NCBI GenBank assembly: GCA_963816795.1
Contig: CAWFLT010000006.1
Location: 62,001 to 126,000, forward strand
DNA from: CAWFLT01 sp963816795
GTDB lineage: Bacteria; Acidobacteriota; Vicinamibacteria; Vicinamibacterales; SCN-69-37
Direction: 5' to 3'
DNA length: 64,000 bases
Below are positions 16,282 through 25,106 of the stretch, one piece after another. Positions within the stretch are counted from its first letter, which is position 1. The number at the start of each line of letters is the position of its first letter. The notes under the pieces are model-generated. The model made no database searches. It was not told the origin of the DNA and was given only the letters and a program-made list of their open reading frames with translations. Position numbers and translations under genes: made by a program.

Positions 16282-16287
16282 ATTGTA
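16282..16287 (-). promoter_or_regulatory. -10 hexamer of a leaderless promoter for rnhB
   Basis: TACAAT on the minus strand, seven bases upstream of the rnhB ATG at 16274. It suggests that rnhB and the genes after it also have their own promoter inside the long run. Confidence 0.45.
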
Positions 16288-16396
16288 GAAGGCCCAAGGC
16301 CAAGGGCCCAAGGCCCAAGTTCCAGGAAGCGCGGCGAGGCGACAACGAGGTCAGCGTGGCTCTTCTGGGCCCTTGGCCTTGTGCCTTGTGCCTAGC
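16287..16396. repeat. AAGGCCC heptad arrays, inverted
   Basis: The whole rplS-rnhB gap. The left arm (about 16290-16320) is AAGGCCC/AAGGGCC-type heptads; the right arm (about 16366-16392) is the inverse (CCTTGGC, CTTGTGC, CTTGTGC). The arms can pair. The same word occurs after ispH at 58.1 kb. Confidence 0.65.
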
Positions 16397-16741
16397 CTAT
16401 GCTCGCTTCTGCTCTTTCATCCTCGCCGCCTTGCCTCTCAGGTCGCGCAGGAAGTACAGCTTCGCGCGGCGGACTTTGGCGCCGCGGACGACATCGACCT
16501 TGTCGATGGTCGGCGAGTGCAGCGGAAAAATCCGCTCGACGCCCTGGCCGAACGAGACCTTACGCACCGTGAAGGTGGCGTTGGTCCCGCCGCGGTGCAT
16601 CCCGATCACGGTGCCTTCGAACACCTGGATGCGTTCCTTGTCGCCTTCGCGCACCTTGACGTGCACGCGTACCGTGTCGCCAGAGCGCATCGACGGACGC
16701 TTTACCAGATGTCCGCTCTCCACCGCCTCAATCGCCTTCAT
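16397..16741 (-). CDS. rplS: 50S ribosomal protein L19
   Basis: 114 residues starting MKAIEAVESGHLVKRPSMRS, with DTVRVHVKVREGDKERIQVF, GTVIGMHRGG, FTVRKVSFGQGVERIFPLHS and KVRRAKLYFLRDLRGKAARM, all classic L19. A strong GGAGGGTGATC precedes the ATG at 16741. It follows trmD, as in most bacteria. Confidence 0.97.
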   Translation of the reverse strand: MKAIEAVESGHLVKRPSMRSGDTVRVHVKVREGDKERIQVFEGTVIGMHRGGTNATFTVRKVSFGQGVERIFPLHSPTIDKVDVVRGAKVRRAKLYFLRDLRGKAARMKEQKRA

Positions 16742-16798
16742 GATCACCCTCCGGGACTTCTTTGAATGGCGGGGACCCCTGCACCCCGCCAAGCGCGC

Positions 16799-17566
16799 TC
16801 ACTTGTGGGGCCCCTTCGCCCCACGCCGTTCGCGCGCGATTTCTGTCGCCCGCTCGAGCTCACGCCGTTCCTCGGGCGTCAGCGCGGCCGCGTCGATCAA
16901 ATCCGGCCGCCGATCCATCGTGCGTCGCACGCGCTCGCGGCGCCGCCACTGCTCGATCTCGCCGTGGTGCCCCGACAGCAGCACGTCGGGCACCGGGAGT
17001 CCGCGGCTCACCGCCGGCCGCGTGTAATGCGGGTGGTCGAGCAACCCGCGCACGAACGAATCGGCCGCCACCGAATCGGCATCGCCCACCACCCCGGGCA
17101 CGAGCCGCACCACCGCGTCCACCACGACCAGCGCCGGCAACTCGCCGCCGGTGAGCACGTAGTCACCGATCGAGATCTCGTCGGTGACCAGCCGATCGAC
17201 GACACGCTCGTCGATCCCTTCGTACCGGCCGCACAGCACAACGATCCGATCCAGCCGGCTCAGCCGCTCCGCTTCGGCGTGCGAAAAGCGGCGTCCTTGC
17301 GGCGTCATCAGCAGTACCGCCGATGGTTCGCCGCGCGTCTCCCGAATCGCGTCGACGGCCCGGAACCACGGCTCCGGCGTCATCACCATCCCCGGGCCGC
17401 CACCGTACGGCACATCGTCCACCGTGCGATGGCGATCGTCCGTGTAGTCGCGCAAGTCGCGCACCTGAATGTCGACGAGCCCTGACGCCCTGGCGCGGCC
17501 GACCACTCCTTCCGCAAGCGCGGCCTCGACCATCTTCGGAAAGATCGTGACGATATCGGCCTTCAT
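16799..17566 (-). CDS. trmD: tRNA (guanine37-N1)-methyltransferase
   Basis: 255 residues. It carries the trefoil-knot SAM-binding motifs LCGRYEGIDERV and EISIGDYVLTGGELPALVVV, the N-terminal IVTIFPKM and DDVPYGGGPGMVM, and the C-terminal ARPDL-like DRRPDLIDAA region. It methylates G37 of tRNAs reading CNN codons and prevents frameshifting. It overlaps rimM by four bases. Confidence 0.96.
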   Translation of the reverse strand: MKADIVTIFPKMVEAALAEGVVGRARASGLVDIQVRDLRDYTDDRHRTVDDVPYGGGPGMVMTPEPWFRAVDAIRETRGEPSAVLLMTPQGRRFSHAEAERLSRLDRIVVLCGRYEGIDERVVDRLVTDEISIGDYVLTGGELPALVVVDAVVRLVPGVVGDADSVAADSFVRGLLDHPHYTRPAVSRGLPVPDVLLSGHHGEIEQWRRRERVRRTMDRRPDLIDAAALTPEERRELERATEIARERRGAKGPHK

Positions 17567-18087
17567 CCGTTCAGCTCAACCAGCCCTTCGGGCGGGTCGA
17601 TCACGATCACTTTCGCTGCGACGTCGATCCGCCGGCAGATGGCCTCCGCCAGCGGTACCAGCACTTCTCCGCGCGGCGCCGCGACGACCAGGAGCGGCGG
17701 GCCACTGCCCAACTGAACCGCCGTCACTTCTCCGACCAGCGTGCCGTCCGCAGTCCGTACTGCGCATCCGGCGAGATCATGCGCGTAGAACACGCCTTCA
17801 CCGAGCGGTCGCAACTCGACGGCGGGGATGAACAGCTCGAGCCCCCGCAATTGCTCGGCCTCGTTCATCGAGGTCACGCCGACGAAGCCGACGACCCACC
17901 GCCCCTGATGCGGAAAGCTGGCCGCAATGGCCAGCGTCGAGGGCTGTCCGTCCCGCACGCAGTGCAGGGTGGCGCCGGCCGCGAACCGCTCGCTCCCGAA
18001 ATCCGTTTCGGGCGCGACGACGACCTGCCCCTTGATCCCGTGCGGCCGCACGACCTGTCCGACCGTCACCATCGACGGGTCGGCCAT
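17563..18087 (-). CDS. rimM: Ribosome maturation factor RimM
   Basis: 174 residues. The N-terminal RimM barrel (VTVGQVVRPHGIKGQVVV) is followed by a PRC barrel (YAHDLAGCAVRTADGTLVGE, VLVPLAEAICRRIDVAAKVI, IDPPEGLVELNG). It assists 30S head assembly around S19. It sits in the usual rpsP-khpA-rimM-trmD-rplS order. Confidence 0.94.
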   Translation of the reverse strand: MADPSMVTVGQVVRPHGIKGQVVVAPETDFGSERFAAGATLHCVRDGQPSTLAIAASFPHQGRWVVGFVGVTSMNEAEQLRGLELFIPAVELRPLGEGVFYAHDLAGCAVRTADGTLVGEVTAVQLGSGPPLLVVAAPRGEVLVPLAEAICRRIDVAAKVIVIDPPEGLVELNG

Positions 18088-18093
18088 CCGCGG

Positions 18094-18336
18094 CTACTCG
18101 TCGAGAAACTCGACGGCGACCCGCTGCTCGTCGAGCTCACCGGCGGCGATCGCCAGCGTCCGGACGGCCGCGGCCGTTCGCCCCTGACGCCCGATCACGC
18201 GGCCGAGCTCGCCCGGCGCCATCGTCAACTCGACGACGGTGAGCCCGCGGCGCTCGACCTCGGTGACTTCGACGCCGTCAGGCGTCGCGGCGAGCGCGCG
18301 CGCTACGACTTCGACGACGTCACGGGCGCGGCTCAC
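18094..18336 (-). CDS. khpA: KH-domain RNA-binding protein
   Basis: 80 residues with the KH core GELGRVIGRQGRTAAAVRTL, preceded by a short helical N-terminus and VEVTEVERRGLTVVELTM. KhpA (YlqC) proteins bind RNA with KhpB and influence cell elongation and division. The GTG start at 18336 overlaps the rpsP stop by four bases (GTGA), which fixes the start. Confidence 0.9.
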   Translation of the reverse strand: MSRARDVVEVVARALAATPDGVEVTEVERRGLTVVELTMAPGELGRVIGRQGRTAAAVRTLAIAAGELDEQRVAVEFLDE

Positions 18337-18602
18337 GATGCGGCCGGGACCTCGGCCGCCGGCGGCGCCGGCGGCATCCGATCGACCAGCGTCCGCACCG
18401 TATCCGACGGACGGGCACCGGCCTTCATCCAGTGAGCGAGCCGTTCGCGATCGATCTCGAGCTTTTCCGGCTTGGTCCGCGGGTTGTAGTGGCCGAGCAC
18501 TTCCACGAAGCGCCCGTCGCGCGCCGACTTGGCTTCGGTCACGACCACCCGATAGAACGCGCGGTTCTTCGAACCCGCGCGTCGCATTCTGATCACCAAC
18601 AT
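18333..18602 (-). CDS. rpsP: 30S ribosomal protein S16
   Basis: 89 residues: MLVIRMRRAGSKNRAFYRVV, ARDGRFVEVLGHYNP, LEIDRERLAHWMKAGARPSD, TVRTLV. This is the canonical S16 sequence with a short Ala/Pro tail. It is the first ribosomal gene of the rpsP-trmD-rplS block and is separated from ffh by a GC-rich repeat. Confidence 0.97.
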   Translation of the reverse strand: MLVIRMRRAGSKNRAFYRVVVTEAKSARDGRFVEVLGHYNPRTKPEKLEIDRERLAHWMKAGARPSDTVRTLVDRMPPAPPAAEVPAAS

Positions 18603-18628
18603 CTGACTCTCCTCTGGTCTTTCTTAAC

Positions 18629-18745
18629 CGCGTGGGCCCCACCCCACGCTTCGGACGCTCGGGGCTCGCTACGCTCGCGCCCTCGCGGTGTCTGCGTCCG
18701 CTGGCTCTTCTCCGTGCCCTCTAGCTCTTCTCCGTGGCCTCGTTC
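18629..18745. repeat. GC-rich dispersed repeat between ffh and rpsP
   Basis: It contains GTGGGCCCCACCCCACGC, then CGGACGCTCGGGGCTCGCTA and CTCTAGCTCTTCTCCGTG. Nearly the same order of words is found at 55.49-55.62 kb, so this is a dispersed intergenic element of about 110 bases. It overlaps the last codons of ffh. Confidence 0.65.
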
Positions 18746-20103
18746 TTATCCGAGGCCCTCAGCATGCCCATGAGCTTCCGCTTTCCTTTACGCCCACCGC
18801 CGGCCATGCCGCCGACCGCCTTCAGCATCTTCCGCATCTGCACGAATTGCTTGAGCAGCCGGTTGATCTCTTCGACGGTCGTGCCGCTGCCGCGCGCGAT
18901 GCGCTTGCGGCGGCTGCCGTTGATGAGGCCGTGATTGCGCCGCTCCCTGGTCGTCATCGAGTTGATAATCGCCTCGATCCGGCCAAGCTGCCCCTCGTCC
19001 ATCTGCTCACGCGCCTGATTCGCCTGCTTCAGCGCGCCGAACCCCGGAATCATTCCGAGGACCTGCTCCAGCGGCCCCATTTTCTTGATGGCCCGCAACT
19101 GATCCCGAAAATCCTCGAGCGTGAAGTCGTCCAGGCTGGTCTTCTGCTCCAGCTTGGCGCGCGTCTCGTCGTCGATCGCCTCTTCGGCGCGCTCGATGAG
19201 CGAGAGCACGTCGCCCATGCCGAGCATCCGGGAGACCAGACGGTCGGCATGAAACGGCTCCAGATCCTGCACGCGCTCACCGACGCCGACAAACGCGATC
19301 GGCACGCCGACGACGCCGACCACCGACAGCGCGGCGCCACCCCGCGCGTCGCCGTCCATCTTCGTCAGAACGACGCCGGTGACGCCGATCCGCGCGTTGA
19401 ACTCACCCGCGCTCTTCACCGCGTCCTGACCGGTCATCGAGTCGGCGACGTAGAGCAAATCGCTCGGCTCGACCGCTGCCTTGATCGCCTCGAGCTCGAC
19501 CATCAGCTCGTCGTCGATGTGGAGCCGGCCGGCGGTGTCCACGATCAGCGTGTCGAACCCGAGGTTCTTCGTCGCCGCCAGCGCCCCAGTCGCCCGCGCG
19601 ACTGGATCCATTTCGCCGGCCGGGTCATGCACACGCACGCCGAGTTGCTGCGCCAGCACTGACAACTGCTGAATCGCGGCGGGCCGGCGCACGTCGGTCG
19701 AGACGAGCATCGGATGCCGATGCTGCTTTTCGAGCCACCGCGCCAGCTTCGCCGACGTCGTCGTCTTGCCCGAGCCCTGCAGACCGAGCATCAAGACCAC
19801 ACGCGGCGCGCGCGCACCAATCGACAGCCCACCCGGCGCATCGCCGAACAGACCCAGCATCTCGTCGCGCACGATCCGGACCACGTGCTGGCCCGGCGTC
19901 AGGCTGCGCAGGACTTCCTCGCCGACTGCCTTCACGCGCACGCGATCGACGAACGCCTTGACGACGCGGAAGTTGACGTCCGCCTCGAGCAACGCCAGCC
20001 GAATCTCGCGCAACGCGGCATCGACTATCGCTTCGGTGAGTCTGGCTTCGCCGCGGAGGCTTTTGAAAACGTCCTGCAGGCGGGTGCTGAGTGACTCGAA
20101 CAT
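18721..20103 (-). CDS. ffh: Signal recognition particle GTPase
   Basis: 460 residues in NG-M order: helical N domain, G1 LGLQGSGKTTTSAKLA, G3 DTAGRLHID, G4 TKMDGDARGG, then the Met-rich M domain (KMGPLEQVLGMIPG, INSMTTRERRNHG, GSRRKRIARGSGT). It binds signal peptides and SRP RNA and docks with FtsY, which is also encoded in this run. It ends with a basic tail inside the dispersed repeat. Confidence 0.96.
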   Translation of the reverse strand: MFESLSTRLQDVFKSLRGEARLTEAIVDAALREIRLALLEADVNFRVVKAFVDRVRVKAVGEEVLRSLTPGQHVVRIVRDEMLGLFGDAPGGLSIGARAPRVVLMLGLQGSGKTTTSAKLARWLEKQHRHPMLVSTDVRRPAAIQQLSVLAQQLGVRVHDPAGEMDPVARATGALAATKNLGFDTLIVDTAGRLHIDDELMVELEAIKAAVEPSDLLYVADSMTGQDAVKSAGEFNARIGVTGVVLTKMDGDARGGAALSVVGVVGVPIAFVGVGERVQDLEPFHADRLVSRMLGMGDVLSLIERAEEAIDDETRAKLEQKTSLDDFTLEDFRDQLRAIKKMGPLEQVLGMIPGFGALKQANQAREQMDEGQLGRIEAIINSMTTRERRNHGLINGSRRKRIARGSGTTVEEINRLLKQFVQMRKMLKAVGGMAGGGRKGKRKLMGMLRASDKNEATEKS

Positions 20104-20224
20104 GCTGACAACCCGCCCGACCCGGCAGGCCCCACTGGCACTAACCGGCTCTAGCGCAAACAGTTATGGTAGCCGAAGGGCCGGGCAGCCGGCAAGGTCG
20201 AATGGGCGGCCCGCGCGGCAGGCG

Positions 20225-21469
20225 CTAAACACCCTTCAGCCGATGCCCCAGCTTGTCCTTCTTGGTCTTCAGGTAGCGTCTGGTGAATTCCGTCGCCGGG
20301 CTGACTTCGAGGGGGAGCGACTCGACGATGGACATGCCGTAGCCCTCGAGGCCGACGAATTTCCTGGGGTTGTTGGTCAGGAGGCGCATCGTCCGGATGC
20401 CCAGGTCGCGAAGTATCTGGGCCCCGATGCCGTAGTCGCGCTGATCGGCCTTGAAGCCGAGCCGCTCGTTGGCTTCCACCGTATCGAGGCCCTGATCCTG
20501 GAGCGCGTAGGCGCGAATCTTGTTGGCCAGCCCAATGCCCCGTCCTTCCTGATGGAGATAAAGGAGGACGCCGCGCCCTTCCTGCGCGATGCGCTCCATG
20601 GCGGTCTCGAGCTGCGATCCGCAATCGCAACGGGTGGAGTGGAACACATCACCGGTCAGGCAGCGTGAATGTACCCGGACCATGACGTCTGCGCCATCGC
20701 CCACCTCGCCACGAACGAGTGCGACATGCGACTTGCCGTCGAGCAGGCTCTCGTAGACGTTGACCTGAAAGAGCCCGTGCTCGGTCGGGAGTGAAGCCTG
20801 TGCCGCGCGTTTCACCAGCCCCTCGGTCTGCATCCGGTAGCGGATCAGGTCCGCGATCGTGATCATCAGGAGGCCATGCCGCCGGGCGAACTTGGTCAGT
20901 TCGGGCACCCGCGCCATCGTCCCGTCCTGGTTCATGACTTCGCAGATCACCCCGGCCGGGGCCAGACCGCCGATGCGCGCGAGGTCGACCGACGCTTCCG
21001 TGTGTCCCGCCCGTTCGAGCACGCCGCCCAGCCGCGCACGCAGCGGAAACACGTGGCCGGGCCGCGCGAGATCTCGCGGCTTGGTGTCAGGACTGATGGC
21101 CACATGAATGGTCCGCGCCCGGTCGGCCGCGGAGACGCCGGTTGTCGTGTCGGCTTTCGCATCGATGGAGACGCACATCGCCGTCTCTCGCCGCGACGAA
21201 TTGTCGGCCACTTCGAGCGGCACGTCGAGCTCGTCGAGCCGGTCCGGCGTCAAGGCGAGGCACACGAGACCGCGGCCGTGCTTCACCATGAAGTTGACCG
21301 CCGCCGGCGTCACCTTTGACGCCGCCATCGTCAAATCGCCTTCGTTCTCACGATCCTCGTCGTCGACGACGACGATCATCTCGCCGCGCTGGATCGCCGC
21401 GACCGCCTGGTCGATGGAGGCGAACGGCGACCGCTTGCGTCGAGATCCCTTAGCGAGCTGAATGCTCAT
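20225..21469 (-). CDS. ribBA: Bifunctional DHBP synthase / GTP cyclohydrolase II
   Basis: 414 residues from MSIQLAKGSRRKR at 21469. The N-terminal half is RibB (MIVVVDDEDRENEGDLTMAA, HVFPLRARLGGVLERAGHTE). The C-terminal half is RibA with the zinc site HSRCLTGDVFHSTRCDCG and YLHQEGRGIGLANKIRAYAL. Together they make both precursors of riboflavin: dihydroxybutanone phosphate from Ru5P and the pyrimidine from GTP. The start overlaps the ribE 3' end by 20 bases. Confidence 0.95.
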   Translation of the reverse strand: MSIQLAKGSRRKRSPFASIDQAVAAIQRGEMIVVVDDEDRENEGDLTMAASKVTPAAVNFMVKHGRGLVCLALTPDRLDELDVPLEVADNSSRRETAMCVSIDAKADTTTGVSAADRARTIHVAISPDTKPRDLARPGHVFPLRARLGGVLERAGHTEASVDLARIGGLAPAGVICEVMNQDGTMARVPELTKFARRHGLLMITIADLIRYRMQTEGLVKRAAQASLPTEHGLFQVNVYESLLDGKSHVALVRGEVGDGADVMVRVHSRCLTGDVFHSTRCDCGSQLETAMERIAQEGRGVLLYLHQEGRGIGLANKIRAYALQDQGLDTVEANERLGFKADQRDYGIGAQILRDLGIRTMRLLTNNPRKFVGLEGYGMSIVESLPLEVSPATEFTRRYLKTKKDKLGHRLKGV

Positions 21470-22052
21470 GCTGCAACTGTCTGGCCACGTACTTGCCGAG
21501 GACATCGCCCTCGAGGTTGACCGGATCGCCTGCGCGGGCCTCGCGAAGCGACGTGTGGTCGAACGTGAAAGGAACGATCTGGACCCCGACGCGCAGGCCC
21601 GCAAGTGCCGCGACGGTCAGGCTGATGCCATCGATAGCGATCGATCCCTTCGGAATGACGAGCGGCGACAACACGGCCGGCACCTCGACGTCGAGCCAGT
21701 GGCACTCGCCGTCCGGTTCGGCACGGAGGATCGTGCCAATCGCGTCCACGTGCCCGAGCACGAAGTGCCCGCCCAGGCGGGCGTCGGCGCGAAGCGGCCG
21801 TTCGAGATTGACGGTGCGTCCGACGGTCATCGTTCGCAGCGTGGTCACCCGCAGCGTCTCGGGCGAGACGACCGTTTCGAACCCGCTGGCATCGTTGGCC
21901 ATGACCGTGAGACAGATCCCGCTCACCGCGATGCTGTCTCCCGGTGCGAGCTCGGCGCCGAGCCGCGAAGCGATCCGCAGGCGGCGCGCCGACTCGTCGA
22001 GCGCATCGAACGCCTCGACCACTCCGGTCGCCTCAATCAGCCCTGTGAACAC
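21450..22052 (-). CDS. ribE: Riboflavin synthase alpha chain
   Basis: 200 residues starting MFTGLIEATGVVEAFDALDE, the diagnostic RibE N-terminus, with two lumazine-binding barrels (DSIAVSGICLTVMA and GSIAIDGISLTVAA) and GHFVLGHVDAIG. It dismutates two lumazines to riboflavin. It overlaps both ribD and ribBA. No lumazine synthase (ribH) is in this window. Confidence 0.95.
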   Translation of the reverse strand: MFTGLIEATGVVEAFDALDESARRLRIASRLGAELAPGDSIAVSGICLTVMANDASGFETVVSPETLRVTTLRTMTVGRTVNLERPLRADARLGGHFVLGHVDAIGTILRAEPDGECHWLDVEVPAVLSPLVIPKGSIAIDGISLTVAALAGLRVGVQIVPFTFDHTSLREARAGDPVNLEGDVLGKYVARQLQHEHSAR

Positions 22053-23119
22053 TCGAACTCCGTCAAGACGTCGTCGCCCAATCGCACGACCCGGCGCACC
22101 GTTCCCGGCGCCGTCACGAGCGCGGGGGCGGCAGGGACGCCACTGCCAAGCCGCACCGGGGTCACGACGCGCTGCAACCGATCGACCGCTCCGGCGCGCG
22201 CAAACTCGGACTGAAGCGAAGGGCCGCCTTCAACCAGCAGCCAGAGGACGCCGCGCCCGGCGAGCGCCTCGAGCATGGGACCCAGGTCGGGCACGTCAAA
22301 CGGGCACAAAGTCGCGCCGCGCTGGCGAAGCGCCTCGGCGTCGTGCGGCCGCGCGGCCACCTGCTCGCCCGACACCATCATTATGACTGGCCCAGCGGCC
22401 AGGGTCGACCAGATGCGCGCCGCCGGCGTGATCCGCATCCGCCAGTCGAACAACACGCGGGTCAACGGGCGATACCGGTAGACGCCGCGCACGGTCAGCA
22501 GCGGATCGTCGGTGAGCACCGTGCTGCTGCCGACCGCGATGGCGTCGATTTCCGCCCGCTGGCGATGGAAGAACCGATCGGCGGCCGGGCCGGTCATCGT
22601 GACGCGTCGATCCGCGCGGCCGACAAATCCGTCGGCGGAGATCGCCGTCTTGAGCGTGACGAATGGACGGCGCCGCGTGACCCACCTGAAAAACGGTGCG
22701 TTGAGCTCGGCGGCGTCGATCCCGCCGACGCCTTCGAGGACGTCAACGCCGTTGGCGCGCAGCTTCGCGAAGCCGGCACCCGCGACACGCGGGTTCGGAT
22801 CGCGGACGGCCGCCACGACCCGGCTGACGCCTGCCGCGACAATGCGATCCACACAGGGCCCCGTACGTCCGGTGTGGGCGCACGGCTCGAGCGTGCAGTA
22901 CAGCGCCGCGCCACGGGCCCGATCCCCCGCCGCGTCAAGCGCCACCACTTCGGCGTGCGGCCCGCCGGCCTCGAGATGCGCGCCTTGTCCGACCACGATG
23001 CCGCGCTCGTCAACGACCACGGCGCCGACAATCGGATTGGGCGCCGTGCGTCCACGGCCGCGCTCGGCCACGAGCAGCGCGCGCTCCATGAACGTCCCGT
23101 CGCGCGGGTCAGTTACCAC
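22037..23119 (-). CDS. ribD: Bifunctional riboflavin deaminase/reductase
   Basis: 360 residues. The deaminase domain carries GGPHAEVVALDAA and the zinc-binding CTLEPCAHTGRTGPC. The reductase domain starts at RPFVTLKTAISADGFVGR and holds GSSTVLTDDPLLTVR and LLVEGGPSLQSEF. It performs steps two and three of riboflavin synthesis. Its start overlaps the ftsY stop by seven bases. Confidence 0.95.
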   Translation of the reverse strand: MVTDPRDGTFMERALLVAERGRGRTAPNPIVGAVVVDERGIVVGQGAHLEAGGPHAEVVALDAAGDRARGAALYCTLEPCAHTGRTGPCVDRIVAAGVSRVVAAVRDPNPRVAGAGFAKLRANGVDVLEGVGGIDAAELNAPFFRWVTRRRPFVTLKTAISADGFVGRADRRVTMTGPAADRFFHRQRAEIDAIAVGSSTVLTDDPLLTVRGVYRYRPLTRVLFDWRMRITPAARIWSTLAAGPVIMMVSGEQVAARPHDAEALRQRGATLCPFDVPDLGPMLEALAGRGVLWLLVEGGPSLQSEFARAGAVDRLQRVVTPVRLGSGVPAAPALVTAPGTVRRVVRLGDDVLTEFECSQG

Positions 23120-24066
23120 TTGTCCGTGAAAAGCGCGTCCACGTAGGTCGCCGGATCGAACGGGATCAGGTCGTCGATCGTCTCGCCGACGCCGACATAG
23201 CGGATCGGCAGCTTCAGCTCGTGGGCAATCGCCACTGCGACGCCGCCCTTGGCCGTGCCGTCGAGCTTGGTGAGTACGATCCCGTTGGCGCCGCTCGCCG
23301 CCATGAACTCCCGCGCCTGGACCAGACCGTTCTGTCCCACGGTCGCGTCGAGGACGAGCAAGACCTCGTGTGGCGCTCCCGCGACTTCCCTGCCGACCAC
23401 GCGCCGAATCTTGTCGAGCTCGGCCATCAGGTTGGCGCGTGTGTGCAGCCGACCGGCAGTGTCGACGATGACGATCTCATGGCCCCGGGCCTTTGCCGCC
23501 GAGACGGCATCGAACGTCACCGCCGCCGGATCTGCCCCACCGGACGCGCGTACGAGATCCACGCCGGCGCGGCTGGTCCAGATCGCAAGTTGTTCAACCG
23601 CCGCCGCACGGAACGTATCGGCCGCACAGACGAGCACGCTCTGCCCGCCGGTCTTGTAGAGGTTGGCCAACTTCCCGACCGTCGTTGTCTTGCCCGTGCC
23701 GTTGACGCCGACGACCAGCACGACGTGCGGACGTGTCGACGGGGCTGCGGCCGGGCGCACGTCCGTCAGCAGGCCCAGCATCACCCGCTTGACCCGCTCG
23801 GAAATGGAACCGCGCCGCTCGTCACGGACGGCGCCGACGATGAGCTCGGTGGCTGGAAGCCCGACATCGGCCGCAATCAGCGCGTCCTCGAGCGCCTCGA
23901 TGGTGTCGAGCCCGACCGGACGACCGGCGGCCGGAGCGCTCGACGACGCGGACGCGGCGGCGGGCGCCGCTTCCGATTCGCTTCCCGCGACGTCACCGAG
24001 CCGTTCGCGAATCTGGCGTGCGGTCTTGGCGAGGCCGGACTTGAGCCGGTCGAAGAACGACGCCAT
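23113..24066 (-). CDS. ftsY: Signal recognition particle receptor
   Basis: 317 residues: a short Ala/Ser-rich acidic N-terminus, then the NG domain with VVGVNGTGKTTTVGKLANLY, DTAGRLHTRANLMAELDKIR, LTKLDGTAKGGVAVAIAHEL and IRYVGVGETIDDL. It is the SRP receptor at the inner membrane and partner of Ffh in the same run. The short A domain lacks a clear membrane anchor. Confidence 0.96.
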   Translation of the reverse strand: MASFFDRLKSGLAKTARQIRERLGDVAGSESEAAPAAASASSSAPAAGRPVGLDTIEALEDALIAADVGLPATELIVGAVRDERRGSISERVKRVMLGLLTDVRPAAAPSTRPHVVLVVGVNGTGKTTTVGKLANLYKTGGQSVLVCAADTFRAAAVEQLAIWTSRAGVDLVRASGGADPAAVTFDAVSAAKARGHEIVIVDTAGRLHTRANLMAELDKIRRVVGREVAGAPHEVLLVLDATVGQNGLVQAREFMAASGANGIVLTKLDGTAKGGVAVAIAHELKLPIRYVGVGETIDDLIPFDPATYVDALFTDKW

Positions 24067-24068
24067 CG

Positions 24069-25094
24069 TCAGCTCACCACGTCGTCAACTTCATCGCGCT
24101 GCGGCCGGACCATCAAATCGACGACCGCCTCACGCGGCTGCTTGCGGCCGCTGAGCACGGCTTCTATCTGCGCCGCGATCGGGAGCTCGACGCCAACCCG
24201 CTTTCCCAGCGCAAGCGCCGCGGTCGTCGTACGAACACCTTCCGCAACCATCCGCATGCCTCCGAGAATCTCGTCGAGCGTCCGACCCCGGCCGAGCTCG
24301 AGACCAACGTGGCGGTTGCGGCTGAGCTCGCCAGTGCACGTCAGCACCAGATCGCCCAGACCGCTCAATCCGGCGAGCGTCTCGCGCCGCCCGCCCATCG
24401 CGCCGGCCAGCCGCGAAATCTCGACCAGCCCGCGCGTGATCAACGCCGACAGCGCATTGTGGCCGAGCTCCATCGACTGGGTGACGCCGGCGGCAATCGC
24501 GATGATGTTCTTGAGCGCCGCGCCCAGTTCGACACCGACGACGTCGTCGGATCGATAGAGGCGAAACGCCGGGCCGCGAAACTCCGCCTGGACCGAACGG
24601 ACGGCGGTCGCATCCACTGATGCCGCGACGAGCGCGGTTGGCAGGTGCCTGGCGACTTCCGCCGCAAAGCTCGGACCGGACAGCACCACCACCGGATGGG
24701 CGCCGTGAGTTTCCTCCGCGATCACCTCTGACATCCGCTGCAGCGTGTCGTTTTCCAGCCCCTTGGTCGCGCTCACGAGCACTGCGTCGGCCGGAATATG
24801 CGGCGCCGCCGCGCGAACGACACTACGCAACCCGTGCGATGGCACGGCCACAATCACGTGGCGCGCCCCCGCCAGCGCTTCGGCGATCTCCGGCGACGGC
24901 TGCAACAGATCGGGAAACGGGAGGCCTGGAAGATACGTCGGATTCGATCGCTGCCGGATCATCTCGTCGATCAGCGCGCGATCACGTCCCCACAGTGCGA
25001 CGGTGCGGCCGATGCTGCCAAGATGCACGGCGAGCGCCGTGCCCCAACTGCCAGCGCCGAGCACCGCGGCTCGGCCTGTCACGTCATCGTGCAT
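24069..25094 (-). CDS. gpsA: NAD(P)-dependent glycerol-3-phosphate dehydrogenase
   Basis: 341 residues. The nucleotide loop AAVLGAGSWGTALA is at the N-terminus. SATKGLENDTLQRMSE, VVLSGPSFAAEVA, the catalytic GAALKNIIAIAAG and GLSGLGDLVLTCT follow. It reduces DHAP to glycerol 3-phosphate for phospholipid synthesis. It is three bases upstream of ftsY. Confidence 0.95.
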   Translation of the reverse strand: MHDDVTGRAAVLGAGSWGTALAVHLGSIGRTVALWGRDRALIDEMIRQRSNPTYLPGLPFPDLLQPSPEIAEALAGARHVIVAVPSHGLRSVVRAAAPHIPADAVLVSATKGLENDTLQRMSEVIAEETHGAHPVVVLSGPSFAAEVARHLPTALVAASVDATAVRSVQAEFRGPAFRLYRSDDVVGVELGAALKNIIAIAAGVTQSMELGHNALSALITRGLVEISRLAGAMGGRRETLAGLSGLGDLVLTCTGELSRNRHVGLELGRGRTLDEILGGMRMVAEGVRTTTAALALGKRVGVELPIAAQIEAVLSGRKQPREAVVDLMVRPQRDEVDDVVS

Positions 25095-25106
25095 GCTTCG
25101 AACATT

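Noticed and set aside
14826..17027. 733-codon plus-strand frame across thiE, rnhB, rplS and trmD
   Set aside because: It crosses four recognised minus-strand genes and a repeat, and has no start signal or fold.
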